Part shown: positions 23,301 to 34,600 of the stretch, piece after piece
How positions within the stretch are numbered: position 1 is the first letter of the stretch
Layout of the letters: each line of letters begins with the position of its first letter
Source: Pochonia chlamydosporia 170
Taxonomy: Eukaryota; Ascomycota; Sordariomycetes; Hypocreales; Clavicipitaceae
Direction of reading: 5' to 3'
Length of the DNA: 64,000 nucleotides
NCBI RefSeq assembly: GCF_001653235.2
Contig: NC_035790.1
Coordinates: 7,440,001 to 7,504,000 of the forward strand
Made by a program: the position numbers and the translations under genes
The notes under the pieces: generated by a model
Seen by the model: only the letters and a program-made list of their open reading frames with translations
Database searches by the model: none
What the model was told of the DNA's origin: nothing

Positions 23301-23752
23301 ATGGCGTTGAACTTGGGCAGGACGACAAACCTTAGTCTCCCGCGATTATTGCCTCGCGATAAGCAATTATCACCCTGCGAAGCAAGCGTGACGGAGCAAC
23401 CATTTCGGCGCAAGCGGAGAGCGACTCCTGTTGCATGCGAGTCTTGTCGGAGATCGAAGTCAAAGTTAATTTGCGCACAGCTACGATAATGTTGCTTGCA
23501 GATTTGAATTGCTGACAATGCCAAATCGTTTTCCATTGCTCCGGGGAGAGGGGCTGTTGCGCCAATTGTATTCGCCAAGGAATAGAATGCCGTTATAGGG
23601 ACGTCCAAGAAGGGGAGTCTTACCAACAAGCACTAAAACGATCGCATGATTACTTGTTTCACAAGCTTAAGACTTACGAGCATATTGTTTATCTTCTAAG
23701 AAATGCAGATCGTGAAGTGTCAGAGGAACTCTATCAGCAGATTACATGGCAA
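23301..23752 (+). pseudogene. Zn(II)2Cys6 regulator A2, second copy of A, spliceless and decayed
   Basis: ATG 23301 opens MALNLGRTTNLSLPRLLP, closely matching the start of A, and continues to the first finger half CESCRRSKSK. The donor that is GGTAAT in A reads GTTAAT here, and the acceptor CCAG reads CCAT, so the intron can no longer be removed at the same sites. Past the intron the second finger half (C..C...C) is readable, but stops follow. Similarity to A continues to about 24560. It points right, away from the B2 piece, so this locus is an inverted copy of the A/B1 divergent pair. Confidence 0.8.
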
Positions 23753-24560
23753 TCAATAAGACGTTACCAGTAAACGTTGGATCTGACCTTTACAAAAACC
23801 ATGTCCTTTGGGTCGCCTTGCTCGTAAGCATATGAGTTCAGGCCATATGTCTGAGTTGTTCTGGCAGCAAATGGATGTCAGGGCGAGGCTGTCGTGAAAC
23901 CTATAATTTATGTAGAATGCTTCCATCCGGAGTGATATGCTTATGAATCTGCAGGGTCTTGCATTGGAGTGTACTGTTAGGTCACGCAGATTGTGCTCCT
24001 CCTGACTTTTTTCGTCTCTGGTGGGCCAGACCACGTGTCGGGCGAACTGGTAATATTCACGCCAAGGCGCCATTAAACCGGCCTAGACCGTTGCTCTGGC
24101 GTTGTAGATTCTGGTGCAGAAAGGCATCCAGAGTCGGATGGGTAAGTTTTGTATTACACAGCAGACTCTGTCCCACCTACGGACTGCACGCATGGAGTGC
24201 CTTTAATCTAAAATGGTAGGAAGATAAATGGCGAACATTTGTTTTGGTCGATCCTTGACAATCCATTGACTACGAATGATATTACAAACTAGCTCAAACG
24301 ACGCCAGTTTCGGTCCCTACAGCACAGCACAACATCCACCCTTGATCAAAATTCTGAATCCTGTCAAAGAACTGGCCGGCAATCTCGGTAAACCCACCCA
24401 ATCAACGGCACATGCGGAACCCACATCCTACCAAGGACGTATGGAGAATTCCTTGTCTTTAAGATCAACCCCAGCTCTGAGTGTTGAAGTTAAGCACATA
24501 TCTACCCTTGATGAGCCTCAAAAGAGTGTCGCCATCTTCCATCCAAGTAGTGGCATGAAT
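23753..24560 (+). repeat. decayed tail of regulator A2, copy of 720-1480
   Basis: Plus-strand match to the minus strand at 720-1480. No continuous frame; the longest open stretches (23959-24219 and 24276-24569) are offset relative to those in the other copy, which argues that neither codes now. Confidence 0.55.
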
Positions 24561-24685
24561 CGCGGTTGATATCCGAACAAATACCGGAATAGCGTAGTTT
24601 CTGAGAAAGGAATTTTGGTATAAGAGCAATGGATTAGGCACTTTACTAGTACTCCAACTTAGCCAGCAGCACCGTTTGCGTCTGG

Positions 24686-27600
24686 CTACTCCGAAGTCAA
24701 CCTTGGACGGGACGCTTTGGCAACGTGCTCATCACATTTTCGCTTGGCGTTTGAGGTAACCGCCAGGGATGCACACTTTGACACTGTCTCTATGAGCTGA
24801 TTCTGCTGCAGCGGTTTCGATAGATACTCGTCCATTTGCGCTTGGAGGCACTTCTCGCGGTCACCCATCATGGCGTGGGCAGTCAAAGCAATGATTGGAG
24901 TCCTACTGGCGACATCCGTACTCTGTTCATACTGGCGGATCTTAGCAGTGGCCTCAAATCCGCCCTAAAAGAGCGTTAGCTCCTGTCCGTACCTAGGGAC
25001 AAAGTGGACTATCATTACCATAATGGGCATTTGAATATCCATGAGGATCACGTCAAATCTTCTCATCTTAACAATTTCAACTGCTTCCAAGCCATTGCCC
25101 ACAACTGTCACAGTGTGGTTATATTTTTCAAGCATCTTGACTGCCAATCTTTGATTCACCATATTATCTTCTGCGAGTAAGATATTGAGAGTTCTTGTGT
25201 CGTCAAGGAGAGGCGGCACATCTCTGTTCTGGAACGCCGGGATCATGCTTATGCCCAAGTCACCAGGTTTGCATGGACTCGTCATACACGATGTGATGCC
25301 TAAGTCGAGGCACATCTTGAGGCTGACATGAATGACAGGTGCTAGCAGAACGATTGGAAGATACACCAACTCGTCCACACCTCGAAGTATTCTCGCCGTT
25401 TCGAGACAGTCAACAATTATTGCATGACAAGCGGTGCCAGGACCGTCCTCAAGTTCATTGAGGGCAGAGTCCCTGATGCTACTGACCATAACAGGTCGCA
25501 AACCGAGGTCCTCAAGCATAGCCCTGACGTCTCCGGTTGAACTTGTTTGGCCTGTTCGTACGACGAGCACCTTGTAGTCCTTGTAAGGTTGGAGCTGTTT
25601 CGTGAGCACTTCGGTACCATCAGTAGCTAGCTTCACTTTGCATGTGAAATAGAATCGACTGCCTTTACCAGCTTCGCTATTTACCCAAATATCGCCACCC
25701 ATGAGGATGGCGAGTCGCTTCGAGATGGTAAGACCAAGGCCGGTGCCCCCAAACTTCCGCGTAATGGAACCATCCGCTTGTTGGAAAGTGTTGAAGATAA
25801 GGTCTAACTTGTCCTTCGCAATGCCAGCTCCGGTATCTTCAATAATGAACTCAACGGCGTACTGTCCAGGCTCAACTTGCACTTGGGTCGCTCCCTCTTT
25901 CACGGCCAAGCTGACCTTTCCATGGTCGGTGAACTTGATGGCGTTCCCCACGAGGTTGAGAATAACCTGTTTAAGACGAAAAGAGTCCCCAAGGACATAA
26001 TCCGGGATTGAACTATCTATAGTGAAGTTCAGGTCCAGAAATTTTTCGTTAGCCTTGACTGCCATGGTCTTCAGTGCGTTGAAAACTGTCCCTCTTAGGG
26101 TATACGGTATTTCCTCGATTTCCATCCTCCTCGCCTCAATTTTGGATAAATCCAAAATATCGTCTATAATTGTGAGAAGGCTATTGGCAAGGTTTTTAAC
26201 AATAGAAAGCATTTCCCGCTGGTACTGCGTTAGGTCGGTGTCCAAGGTCAACTGGGTCATTCCGATGATTCCATTCATTGGTGTCCGAATCTCATGAGAC
26301 ATGTTGGCCAGAAATTCTGACTTTGTTCTGTTAGCTAACTCCGCAGCCTCTCTCGCTTGGGTATTCCGCTGGATGCTATCCCTTAGGTCCGAGATCATTT
26401 GGTTGATTTTCCGCTTAAGTTCGTCCATTTCCCCAGAGGCCTCGACATCCACAAGCTTGGTGAAGTCACCATCAGTTGCCAGGTTCGTGATATCTGAAAA
26501 GGCCCGCACTTGCGTCGTCTGTTACAATGTTAGCAGACCGACAACCGGAAGTCGTGCAGCTGAGTACATGAAAACAGCGCTCATCTCATGTCGGTTACAT
26601 ACTAAATTGCTAGCCATTGTATTAACGTCTGTCATGATCTCCTTCCAGCGACCACTAAGACCCGCCACGTCTGCTTGAGCGCCCATCTTTCCATCAACCC
26701 CAACGTCTTTTGCAACTTGTTGTACCTCGTCGCAAAAGCTTGACAGTCGCCCGACCATGTTGTTGATGGTCTCCTTTAAAACTTGTATCTCGCCACTCGC
26801 ATCCACGTCTATAGCTTGGCTCATATCTCCATTGGCGATTGCTTGAGTGACCGCTGAGATACTTCTCACCTGGACAGTGAGATTTGAGGCCATAGTGTTG
26901 ACGTTTTCGGTCAGGTCTTTCCATTTACCTTCGACGTTGGCAACCTGTGCTTGCCCACCCAAGGTGCCGTGAGTACCTACTTCTCGGGCCACCTTGCTGA
27001 CTTCTGCAGCAAATGTACTCAAACGATCCACCATTTGATTGATAGTGTTCTTTAGTTCCAGAATTTCTCCTTTTGCTTCGACGCCGATGGTTGTAGTAAG
27101 GTCACCCTTCGCTACCGCGGTTGTGACTTTCGCAATCTCCCGCACTTGCGTCGTCAAATTCATGGCCATGCCGTTAACATTTTCTGTAAGATCCCTCCAT
27201 GTACCCTCGACGTCGTGGACCGTGGCCTGACCACCGAGACGACCCTCAGTGCCGACTTCCCAGGCAATCTTTGTAACTTCGCGAGCAAATTGCTGCAGTT
27301 GATCTACCATCGAGTTAATAGTTGATTTGAGCTCATAGATTTCGCCCCTGCAGTCGACTTGGACTTTCTGCGTGAGATCACCCTTAGCTACCGCTGTCGT
27401 GACCTTGATGATATCGCGGACCTGGTACGTCAAGTTCTCGGCCATGGCGTTCACGTTAACGGTTAAGTCGTTCCACATGCCTTGGACTCCCTCAACATCT
27501 GCCTGTCCGCCGAGCATACCCTCGGTGCCGACATCTCTAGCTACTCGCGTTACTTCCGAAGCGAAAGTTCGCAGCTGGTCCACCATAGTATTTATTGTTT

Positions 27601-28492
27601 GTTGGAGCTGCAAAATTTCCCCCCTTGCTGGTCGTTCGACCTTTTTGGTCAAGTCGCCGTGGGCAACCGCGGTTGTCACAGAAGCAATTTCTCGTACTAC
27701 CATTACATTGTCAGATCAAACCATTTTGCCTTCGTGAGGGCTTGTATAATCGTGACACCAGAACAAAATTACCTTGATCAGTGAGATTTTGTGCCATGAC
27801 GTTTACTGTAAGAGCACGGTTAGCGAGGAGCGTCACCGCGAATGTAGTTTGAGGAAAGTACCATTATCTGTAAGCTCTTTCCACGTGCCATCGACACCAT
27901 CGATACGCGCCTGGCCGCCTAATAAACCCTCGGTACCTACTTCACGAGCCACTCGGGAGACTTCGCTCGCAAAAGTTTGCAGTTGGTCCATCATCAGGTT
28001 TATAGTGCGCTTGAACGCTTTGATTTCGGGGACTAGTTCGACAGTATTGATGCGCACTTTCATAGTTAAGTCACCGCGTGCGACTGCGGTAACTGATTCA
28101 CCGATCTCCTGTAGTGCCTTCCGGAAAGCATCGTTGGCATTCTGGTGCTTCCAGAGCTCTTTCTCGAGAGGACAAGTCGTGGCCGGCGAGCTGTGGGAGT
28201 GAGCTTCCTGGATGGCCACAATAGTGTCGGGCCTGCTTCCAGGTCCGAAAAGACAGTCATTGACCTCACCCGGCGTCTCTGGCAGTGACGGGGTAACTAG
28301 GGTAGAGCATTTGCTTTCTCGCTGGCCGAATCGGACAGCAAGCTTCTGAAGCTCGTTCTCGAAACTCTTCTTAGCAGGCGTCTCGGGTCCTGAAAGCCGA
28401 ATTACAGAACCTTTATTAACGAATAACGTGGTGTCAGCGACGAGCGAGGCGACAAGCCCAGTGGCAATCTCATATACGGAGTCATCGACCAT
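24686..28492 (-). CDS. nik1-like: group III HAMP-repeat hybrid histidine kinase (Nik1/OS-1 type)
   Basis: Cytosolic hybrid kinase of the HOG osmostress pathway, the class targeted by phenylpyrrole and dicarboximide fungicides. Exons: 28492-27862, 27805-27773, 27696-26603, 26518-25019 and 24964-24686, in frame for 1178 residues. Six HAMP-type repeats of about 92 residues (GDLT/GDMS/GDFT at roughly 145, 237, 329, 421, 513 and 605) are followed by the HisKA box ([15 protein letters not shown], His about 663), ATPase boxes ([18 protein letters not shown]) and a receiver with LLAEDN, phospho-acceptor VILMDIQMP (Asp about 1080) and LSKP. All key residues are present, so it should be active. Exon 2 is only 33 nt. 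The first 110 residues look unlike the usual Nik1 start, and the neighbours are transposon relics, so this may be a second, accessory copy. Start at 28492 preferred; an in-frame ATG at 28561 is possible. Confidence 0.93.
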
Positions 28493-29373
28493 CTCGATTA
28501 CAATGAGAACACAACTGCTGGAATTATGGTATGTGATACTGTGAAAGGCCAGTGAACGCAAATACCCTAACAGCTAACTGCAGAGCTAGATGGTAAGGCG
28601 AGCGCGCAAGTCTAAGTGAGAATAGAGAAGTAGAAACGGATGTTTTCGCGGGCATGTCTCGGGGATGCGTTGTGATTTTGTTCTGTACCACAGAAAACGT
28701 GCTGACTGACCGACAACTAGCTGGCAGGAGGAAAGCCGAGGGAAAAAAGACAAAGCTCTAAAGAGGTGTTGACATCTGAGATTTTGCAGCCTTCCTCAAA
28801 ATACCACACCAGCCCTCCTGCTAAATGCCCCCACGACTTTGTGATACTCCGTCTGGCATTTTGCGGTGGTGAGACGAGCCACGCATACGGTGTGGTTAGA
28901 AGGTGCATGGCAGGAGACATGGTAGAACGGTCCAGAACTTTCTTAAAACTTCTCAAAAATGAGGGGTAATGCTAGTGAAATAACATCAAAGATCGCAATC
29001 TTTCCCGCACACGCTGCCAGCAGGTGAGATTTAGCTGCTAGCCCTACTCTTGAAATATTAACGACAGTATACCGCAGTATATACTAGCTAGACATGGTTG
29101 CTGGCATTGTCTATGTCTATGTGCGGGAGTAATTTGAACTAATTTGCATGATCCAGTTGAAGACCCACCCAAGTAGGGTGTGATGTGGGATTTTCCTTGT
29201 ACCCAGCCAAGGAGTGGGGTGCATCCAACCAAGCCAGGGCCGTCAAAAATGGCTTAGAGTTGCTCGGAGAAAAATCCGCTCGGAGCAAGATCCGATTGAA
29301 CCAGAATTTCGCGGCTGCTTTCAGGCGTGAGGCTATTTACGCCTTTCACTTGTTCCGAAAACGCCCTCAATAG
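28493..29373. other. promoter side of the histidine kinase; no gene
   Basis: No coding signal seen. Short open frames at 28717-28969 overlap on both strands and lack features. Confidence 0.4.
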
Positions 29374-30201
29374 TTGCCCCCACCCCCACCTAGTCTGTAC
29401 TGTCCACAATGGCTGAACCTTCTCTCCAGACGTGCCGCGCTCGTTCCGCCTCCTTGTAGCTGCAGTTGGTTGGGGGCCATATTGATATTTTCTTTCGGGA
29501 ATTGCTATACCGGCATCAAGGACTATCGCGAGTATTACTTTTATCACCGTCCAACCTGGGACATCGAAGCCCAGGCTCGAGGGGAGGTGGAAGAGAAATT
29601 CGAAGAGCCTGTTATTGACCTTGTCGTTCCAGAGCGTGCCAGGCTGGCCGAGATACTCTGCTTTCAGCCCAAGGACTTGACGGAAGAACAAATCTCTTGC
29701 GCCAGAATAGAGGCGGTTGACCTGATGGTCGCGCTCTGCGACAAAAGGGACGCTGGTAGAGCCGGCCAAGCTAGGTCAAGGCCTCCACGCCTCCCTCGGG
29801 TGCAGCAATTTATCAAGGAAGAATCACCTGCATTTGCAGCTTGGTGCGAGCCCGATCTCTTCCCTCTTCTCATGGATGCAAGCCAATGTCCAGATTGCAT
29901 CGGCGACGAGCGATTAATAGCTGCAGAGCGCACCTTTGAGTGGTGTCGCCCGACCATACGAAATGATCACTTCGATGATCAGCATCTGACTGATCGAGAA
30001 GCCATCGCGCAGCGAGGGGAGGCACTTGTTTGTAAACATCCTAAATGTAGGAATGAGACGTTTAAGCATTTAGATCACTTCAGAAACCATGTCTGGTCCG
30101 TCCACAGAGTCCTTTTGAGACCTTCAGAGCAGGTAAATCGTAGAAGAAAGAGACAGGAACAACGTCGCCTGATGGTCCGCGGGACGAAAATGGCCAGGTG
30201 A
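29374..30201 (+). pseudogene. C-terminal part of a DUF3435/FluG-domain protein with C2H2-like finger
   Basis: The recognisable part starts near 29494. In order: GIKDYREYYFYHRPTWDIEA, PERARLAEILCF, the helix ARIEAVDLMVALCDKRD (about residues 120-135), a Cys/Trp region (CPDCIGDERL, about 175), and a C2H2-like finger (CKHPKCRNETFKHLDHFRNH, then VWSVH) near residue 235, ending in a basic tail. This is the C-terminal architecture of fungal DUF3435 proteins. The upstream catalytic tyrosine-recombinase region is missing between the kinase promoter and here, and no ATG opens the conserved part, so it is a fragment. It resembles the smaller fragment at 2677-3156 in motif order but not closely in sequence, so the two come from different family members. 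Confidence 0.6.
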
Positions 30202-31147
30202 AGGGTCACCGACAGCCGTTATTAATCACTGGCCGGCGTGAGAAGTCACTCGGCATCAAGGCGAATAATGAAGTAGTTGAATAGTCTCCTCCACTTGTCA
30301 GTTCCGTAGTATTTCGGATACATAGATAGCCAGAGCTCCATATTCACATTTCTCCTTAGCATCGTGCCAAGATCTGACATAGCTTTCAGTAGCTTGCTCT
30401 CACGCGGGTGGCGCACCACAAAAACAGATTGCGGGCAGAGGCTGATAATTGATAATCGTTTCTAACATCGTCTCTGGGTCCATGAGGCCCTCCTCCAAGT
30501 CAACCGTTTATACCTGACAATTCCGTGTCTGCTGCTCCGACACGGTAATGCCTAGTCAAGGCATCTGGTCGACTGAAACTTTTTCTCGCACGCAGAGACT
30601 GCAACACACTTTTTCTTTATGCGAGTTAGGTGGTTGTGCCATCCATGTGATATGCTGAGTAAAACGAAGGGCTTGTAGAGAGTTAGCGAGTTACCATAGG
30701 AGGCTACCTGATTTGGAACGAAGTCTCGAGATTGTAGAGCGGATGTGTTTTGAACATAAGGCGACAGAGTTGAGCCAAGGTAAGGCAACTCGCTTCAGAT
30801 CGAGCTTAGCGGCATTTGCACACAGCCACTACGAGTTGTGAGTTACATTGGAGTCTTTGGACACATAAATTTTCAACCTAACCAGAAAATGTAACTGAGG
30901 AATAGTGAGTTTTGGACAGGCTTGCAAGCTGGACGAACAAAGGTTATTGCATCATCGTTGGTATTCATACCTCCTGTGGCCATTTTTCAAACTTTCTGCG
31001 GAAGCATCTCTGTGATTCCTCCCGCCCCTCCACAAGAGCTTCGGTGGGTATGTGGTAAGCACCGTGGCAGTTGAGAGCCTAGCACAGATTCTACCCTGCA
31101 TATCGGGCATAATACCCGGTTTTGTTTACTCTTAAGTTTTATTTGCG
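30202..31147. other. no supported gene
   Basis: Both strands read; only short unsupported frames. Confidence 0.4.
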
Positions 31148-31275
31148 CCGTTCAGGTGCAGTAGATTTTACCAAGGATGGTAAGCTGATGGCAAGACCCA
31201 CCTGGTTAGGTCTGGACTACGCAATGCGACCAGCGAAATTGGTGAACTGGACAGTGGTGTTGACACAAGGACAAT
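31148..31275 (+). repeat. direct repeat, left copy, upstream of the SNF2 gene
   Basis: Begins CCGTTCAGGTGCAGTAGATT and ends GTTGACACAAGGACA. It matches 36118-36288 on the same strand, identical over most of the first 85 bases; this copy lacks about 45 bases present in the other before the shared GTGGTGTTGACACAAGGACA. The two copies flank the SNF2 gene. Confidence 0.85.
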
Positions 31276-31288
31276 AAGGGGAGGGGCA

Positions 31289-31308
31289 AGACCTAACCGG
31301 TTAGGTCT
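31289..31308. repeat. perfect 20-bp palindrome AGACCTAACCGGTTAGGTCT
   Basis: Self-complementary over all 20 bases. It directly follows the left direct repeat and shares GGTTAGGTCT with that repeat. A near-identical palindrome is at 22430-22451. Confidence 0.85.
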
Positions 31309-31673
31309 GAACTACCAACCGGGCTGGCGTCGATAGTCCCACAATACAAGCATCTACTCACCAATCACAATTGCCGAGGTTGCCTCACAACACGTGGTCC
31401 AATCGATAAACAAATCGTTACCCATCGCATCCCATCTTGAAGACGACATCGAATTCAGGGCGCCCAATTAGTTTACTGTCGCAATGCATTGTTAGCCGGT
31501 CCTTTACGCGGGAAGCGACTTTCACGCCTTACCCTACGATTAGCCTATCAAGCCAGTATGCCCGGACGTGTCAAGGCATTGCTGGGTTCCACAATTCACC
31601 TCATTGTCTTTCCCAAGTGCACGGATGCTGACGTCTCGGTTGCCTGATTGTTTGCACGACTCAAGGGGTGGAA

Positions 31674-34600
31674 ATGGCAGAGCTATCAGTCATGGAAGAT
31701 GGAATAGAGAAGGTAATGGATGAGTTGACTGTTCAACAGGTCATGCTCAGCTCTATGGAAGGCCTGGCATGGGATGGAGTTGAGGCCGAGCGGAACGACA
31801 TTATCCAAGAGATCGAACGGCTGAAGCACCTGCTCAAAAAGTTGAAAAAGGATCGCGCACGAGATGAAAACGGCGATGGTTGGTTTTTCTGTGATTTCCA
31901 TTTCTTCTGTTATAGGTGCTTGATTCGAGTCAACGCTTGATGACATCACCTGTGACATAGACTGACAGCTCTATTCCAGATATTGGTGGCTCTGCCTCAC
32001 AGAACCAATCTCCGCCCGGCACGCCTACCTGTGAGTGCTTGTTCCTCTTGTGCATTCTAGCAATCTCGTTTTTCCGATCCTTAGCGTGAAGTTATTTACG
32101 CGGCCTTTGCGCCAACCTGCGCGGGTTATGTTCGTGTTCCACCAGTCGTCTACACCGGCGTGCTACGTCTTGTTCACATTTGTGGACCACAAGACTGAGT
32201 CTGGATTCCGATTACATTGCACGGTTACTCCTCTTGTCGGCTGGTATCCACCTTTGGACACTCTGCCAGCTGTGTGGTCAGGCAAGCGGTAGGAAAATAA
32301 CCGCAATGAATATCACCCAACAGCTTGTGACTGGCCTGGCTGCAACTTCGTCCTATGTATATATAGCAGTAGTACCTGCGGAATCTGCATGAAAGTATTT
32401 CACCCTCTTATTTACTAATGGGTTTGCAGCACAAGCACCGCCACCCCAACCAAAAACTCCTGTTGTAACAGGGGGCCGCTCATCCAAGATGGATCCATAC
32501 TCCGGATATCACGATGTCTGGGACAGCCCGTCGTCAATCTCGTTACCGAGTAGGAAGAGAGATCTTCGAGCGAGCGACCCTTTCACGATGAATAGTCAAA
32601 ATAAGTCAAGACGAACGACTCCGAATCCTGCTGGCGACCGTGCTTCTACTCCTTCGAGGCTAGGAAGGGAATCAGATGGCATCGAATTCATTGACATTAT
32701 TGATCTCACTGGGTATGAATGTTCCCTCATCTGCGAAAGAAATTTATCAGAATTTTAACGTCAACAGTGACGATGTCGACTTCGATTCCTCCGTGGTCGC
32801 CGAACAAATTCGACAGCAACAGCGTCACGAACAAGAAAATAGAGACATGCCGATGGCTATGCAATTTTCCAGTCAATATTCCCCGGTTCCCTCATCGTCT
32901 TCGAACGCAAATGCGTCCGAACCATACGCATTTGTCAGACTCATGGCTACGCAACGAGCTAATTCACGAGGGCGAACAAGCTGGGACTGGCAGTCTCTGC
33001 CATCCTCCAGCACTCAGACGCCGGTGCCATCGGGCGAAACGATGAGAGCCTCAATGCCAGGTTCCTGGGACAACCCAAGTCCTTGGGATAGACGTCCGCT
33101 TATTAGTCACGCTCCTCTGCCTAGCAATGCAGTGAAAGCTGTCAGTAGGCATTCGATCGGTGCAACTGGCCAGCGACCTTCGGGGTACGGTACTCAATCC
33201 GGGAACCCACGACATGTTTCGCGAAACAGCCAATTTTCTAGCCCGGCGCTGAGGAATGTCTTTCAGCCCACACCATCTCCAAGACCACCGTTTTTCGGCG
33301 TACCATGGCACCCAGGTGATAATGGGTCTACTATTTCAAACGCCATTGAAAGAACAAGCATGATTGACCATGCTAACGTGCAGGACGCGTTCGGTAATCC
33401 ACTACATGGTCGTCTGGCGCGTGTTCTCGACGATGATTATGAGTCACCAGTAACAGGAAAGGAATTAGATGACTTGTTGAAGAACATCCGTCCCGACATA
33501 GATATTCCAGAGCATAACCGAGGCGTTGGTCCGCCGGGGCTTAAGTATCCGCTGTACAGACACCAAGAGGTTGCGCTTACTTGGATGAAACAAATGGAAG
33601 AGGGCACCAACAAGGGGGGAATTCTGGCAGATGACATGGGACTGGGAAAGACGATTTCCACACTGGGCCTCATGCTTGCCAACCTCGCTACCTCTCGTCC
33701 AAAGGTAATTCTTGTAGCTCTTTCGAATAAACACGGTATGTTCTGACACGCTGCAGACAAATCTGATTATCGGACCACTTTCGTTGATGCGCCAATGGGA
33801 AGAGGAAATCAGCAAAAAGACAAAACTAGCACATCGGTTGTCAGTGTTCGTATATCACGGCAAGAAAGCGTCGACAGATGACCTCCTGAAGTATGACGTG
33901 GTAATCACCACCTATGGTACCTTGGCACAGGAACTCAGGCGCCGTGAGAAGTTTATTGAGGAGAACAAAGATAGGAAGATCAACTTTAATGACAAATCAT
34001 GTGCGGTTAAGTTTCCCTTGCTACATCCAGAGAAAGCCATCTTTCACCGCATCATTCTGGACGAAGCGCAGTGCATTAAAAATCGGAGTACACAAACAGC
34101 AAAAGCCTGCCACAGCTTGAGGGCTACGTATAGGTGGTGTTTGACTGGTACACCGATGATGAATGGGATCCTTGAGCTATATTCACTCTTGAAGTTCCTC
34201 CGCATAAAACCTTACAACGCTTGGGAGAACTTCCGTCAGGTATGCAGCCAAATGTGTCGTCGGCTTCTTTATTCGAACTAACGCATAGCATAGACTTTTG
34301 GCGTATTGTTCGGCCAAAAAGGTGACCCTAAGAGCATAGCGATGAGCAAGCTCAGAGCACTGCTCAAAGCGATTATGATGCGTCGAAAGAAAGACTCAAA
34401 GCTCGAAGGGAAGCCTATTTTGCAACTTCCCGAGAAGAGAGAGCATATCGTGTATGCGAAACTGTCAACGGACGAGCGAGACTTTTACAAACAGCTCGAA
34501 CAGCATGCTCATGTGCTGTTCAGCAAGTATCTGCGAGAGGGAAGTGTTGGTAGGAATTATTCCAACATCCTCGTATTGCTCCTTCGACTTCGTCAAGCTT

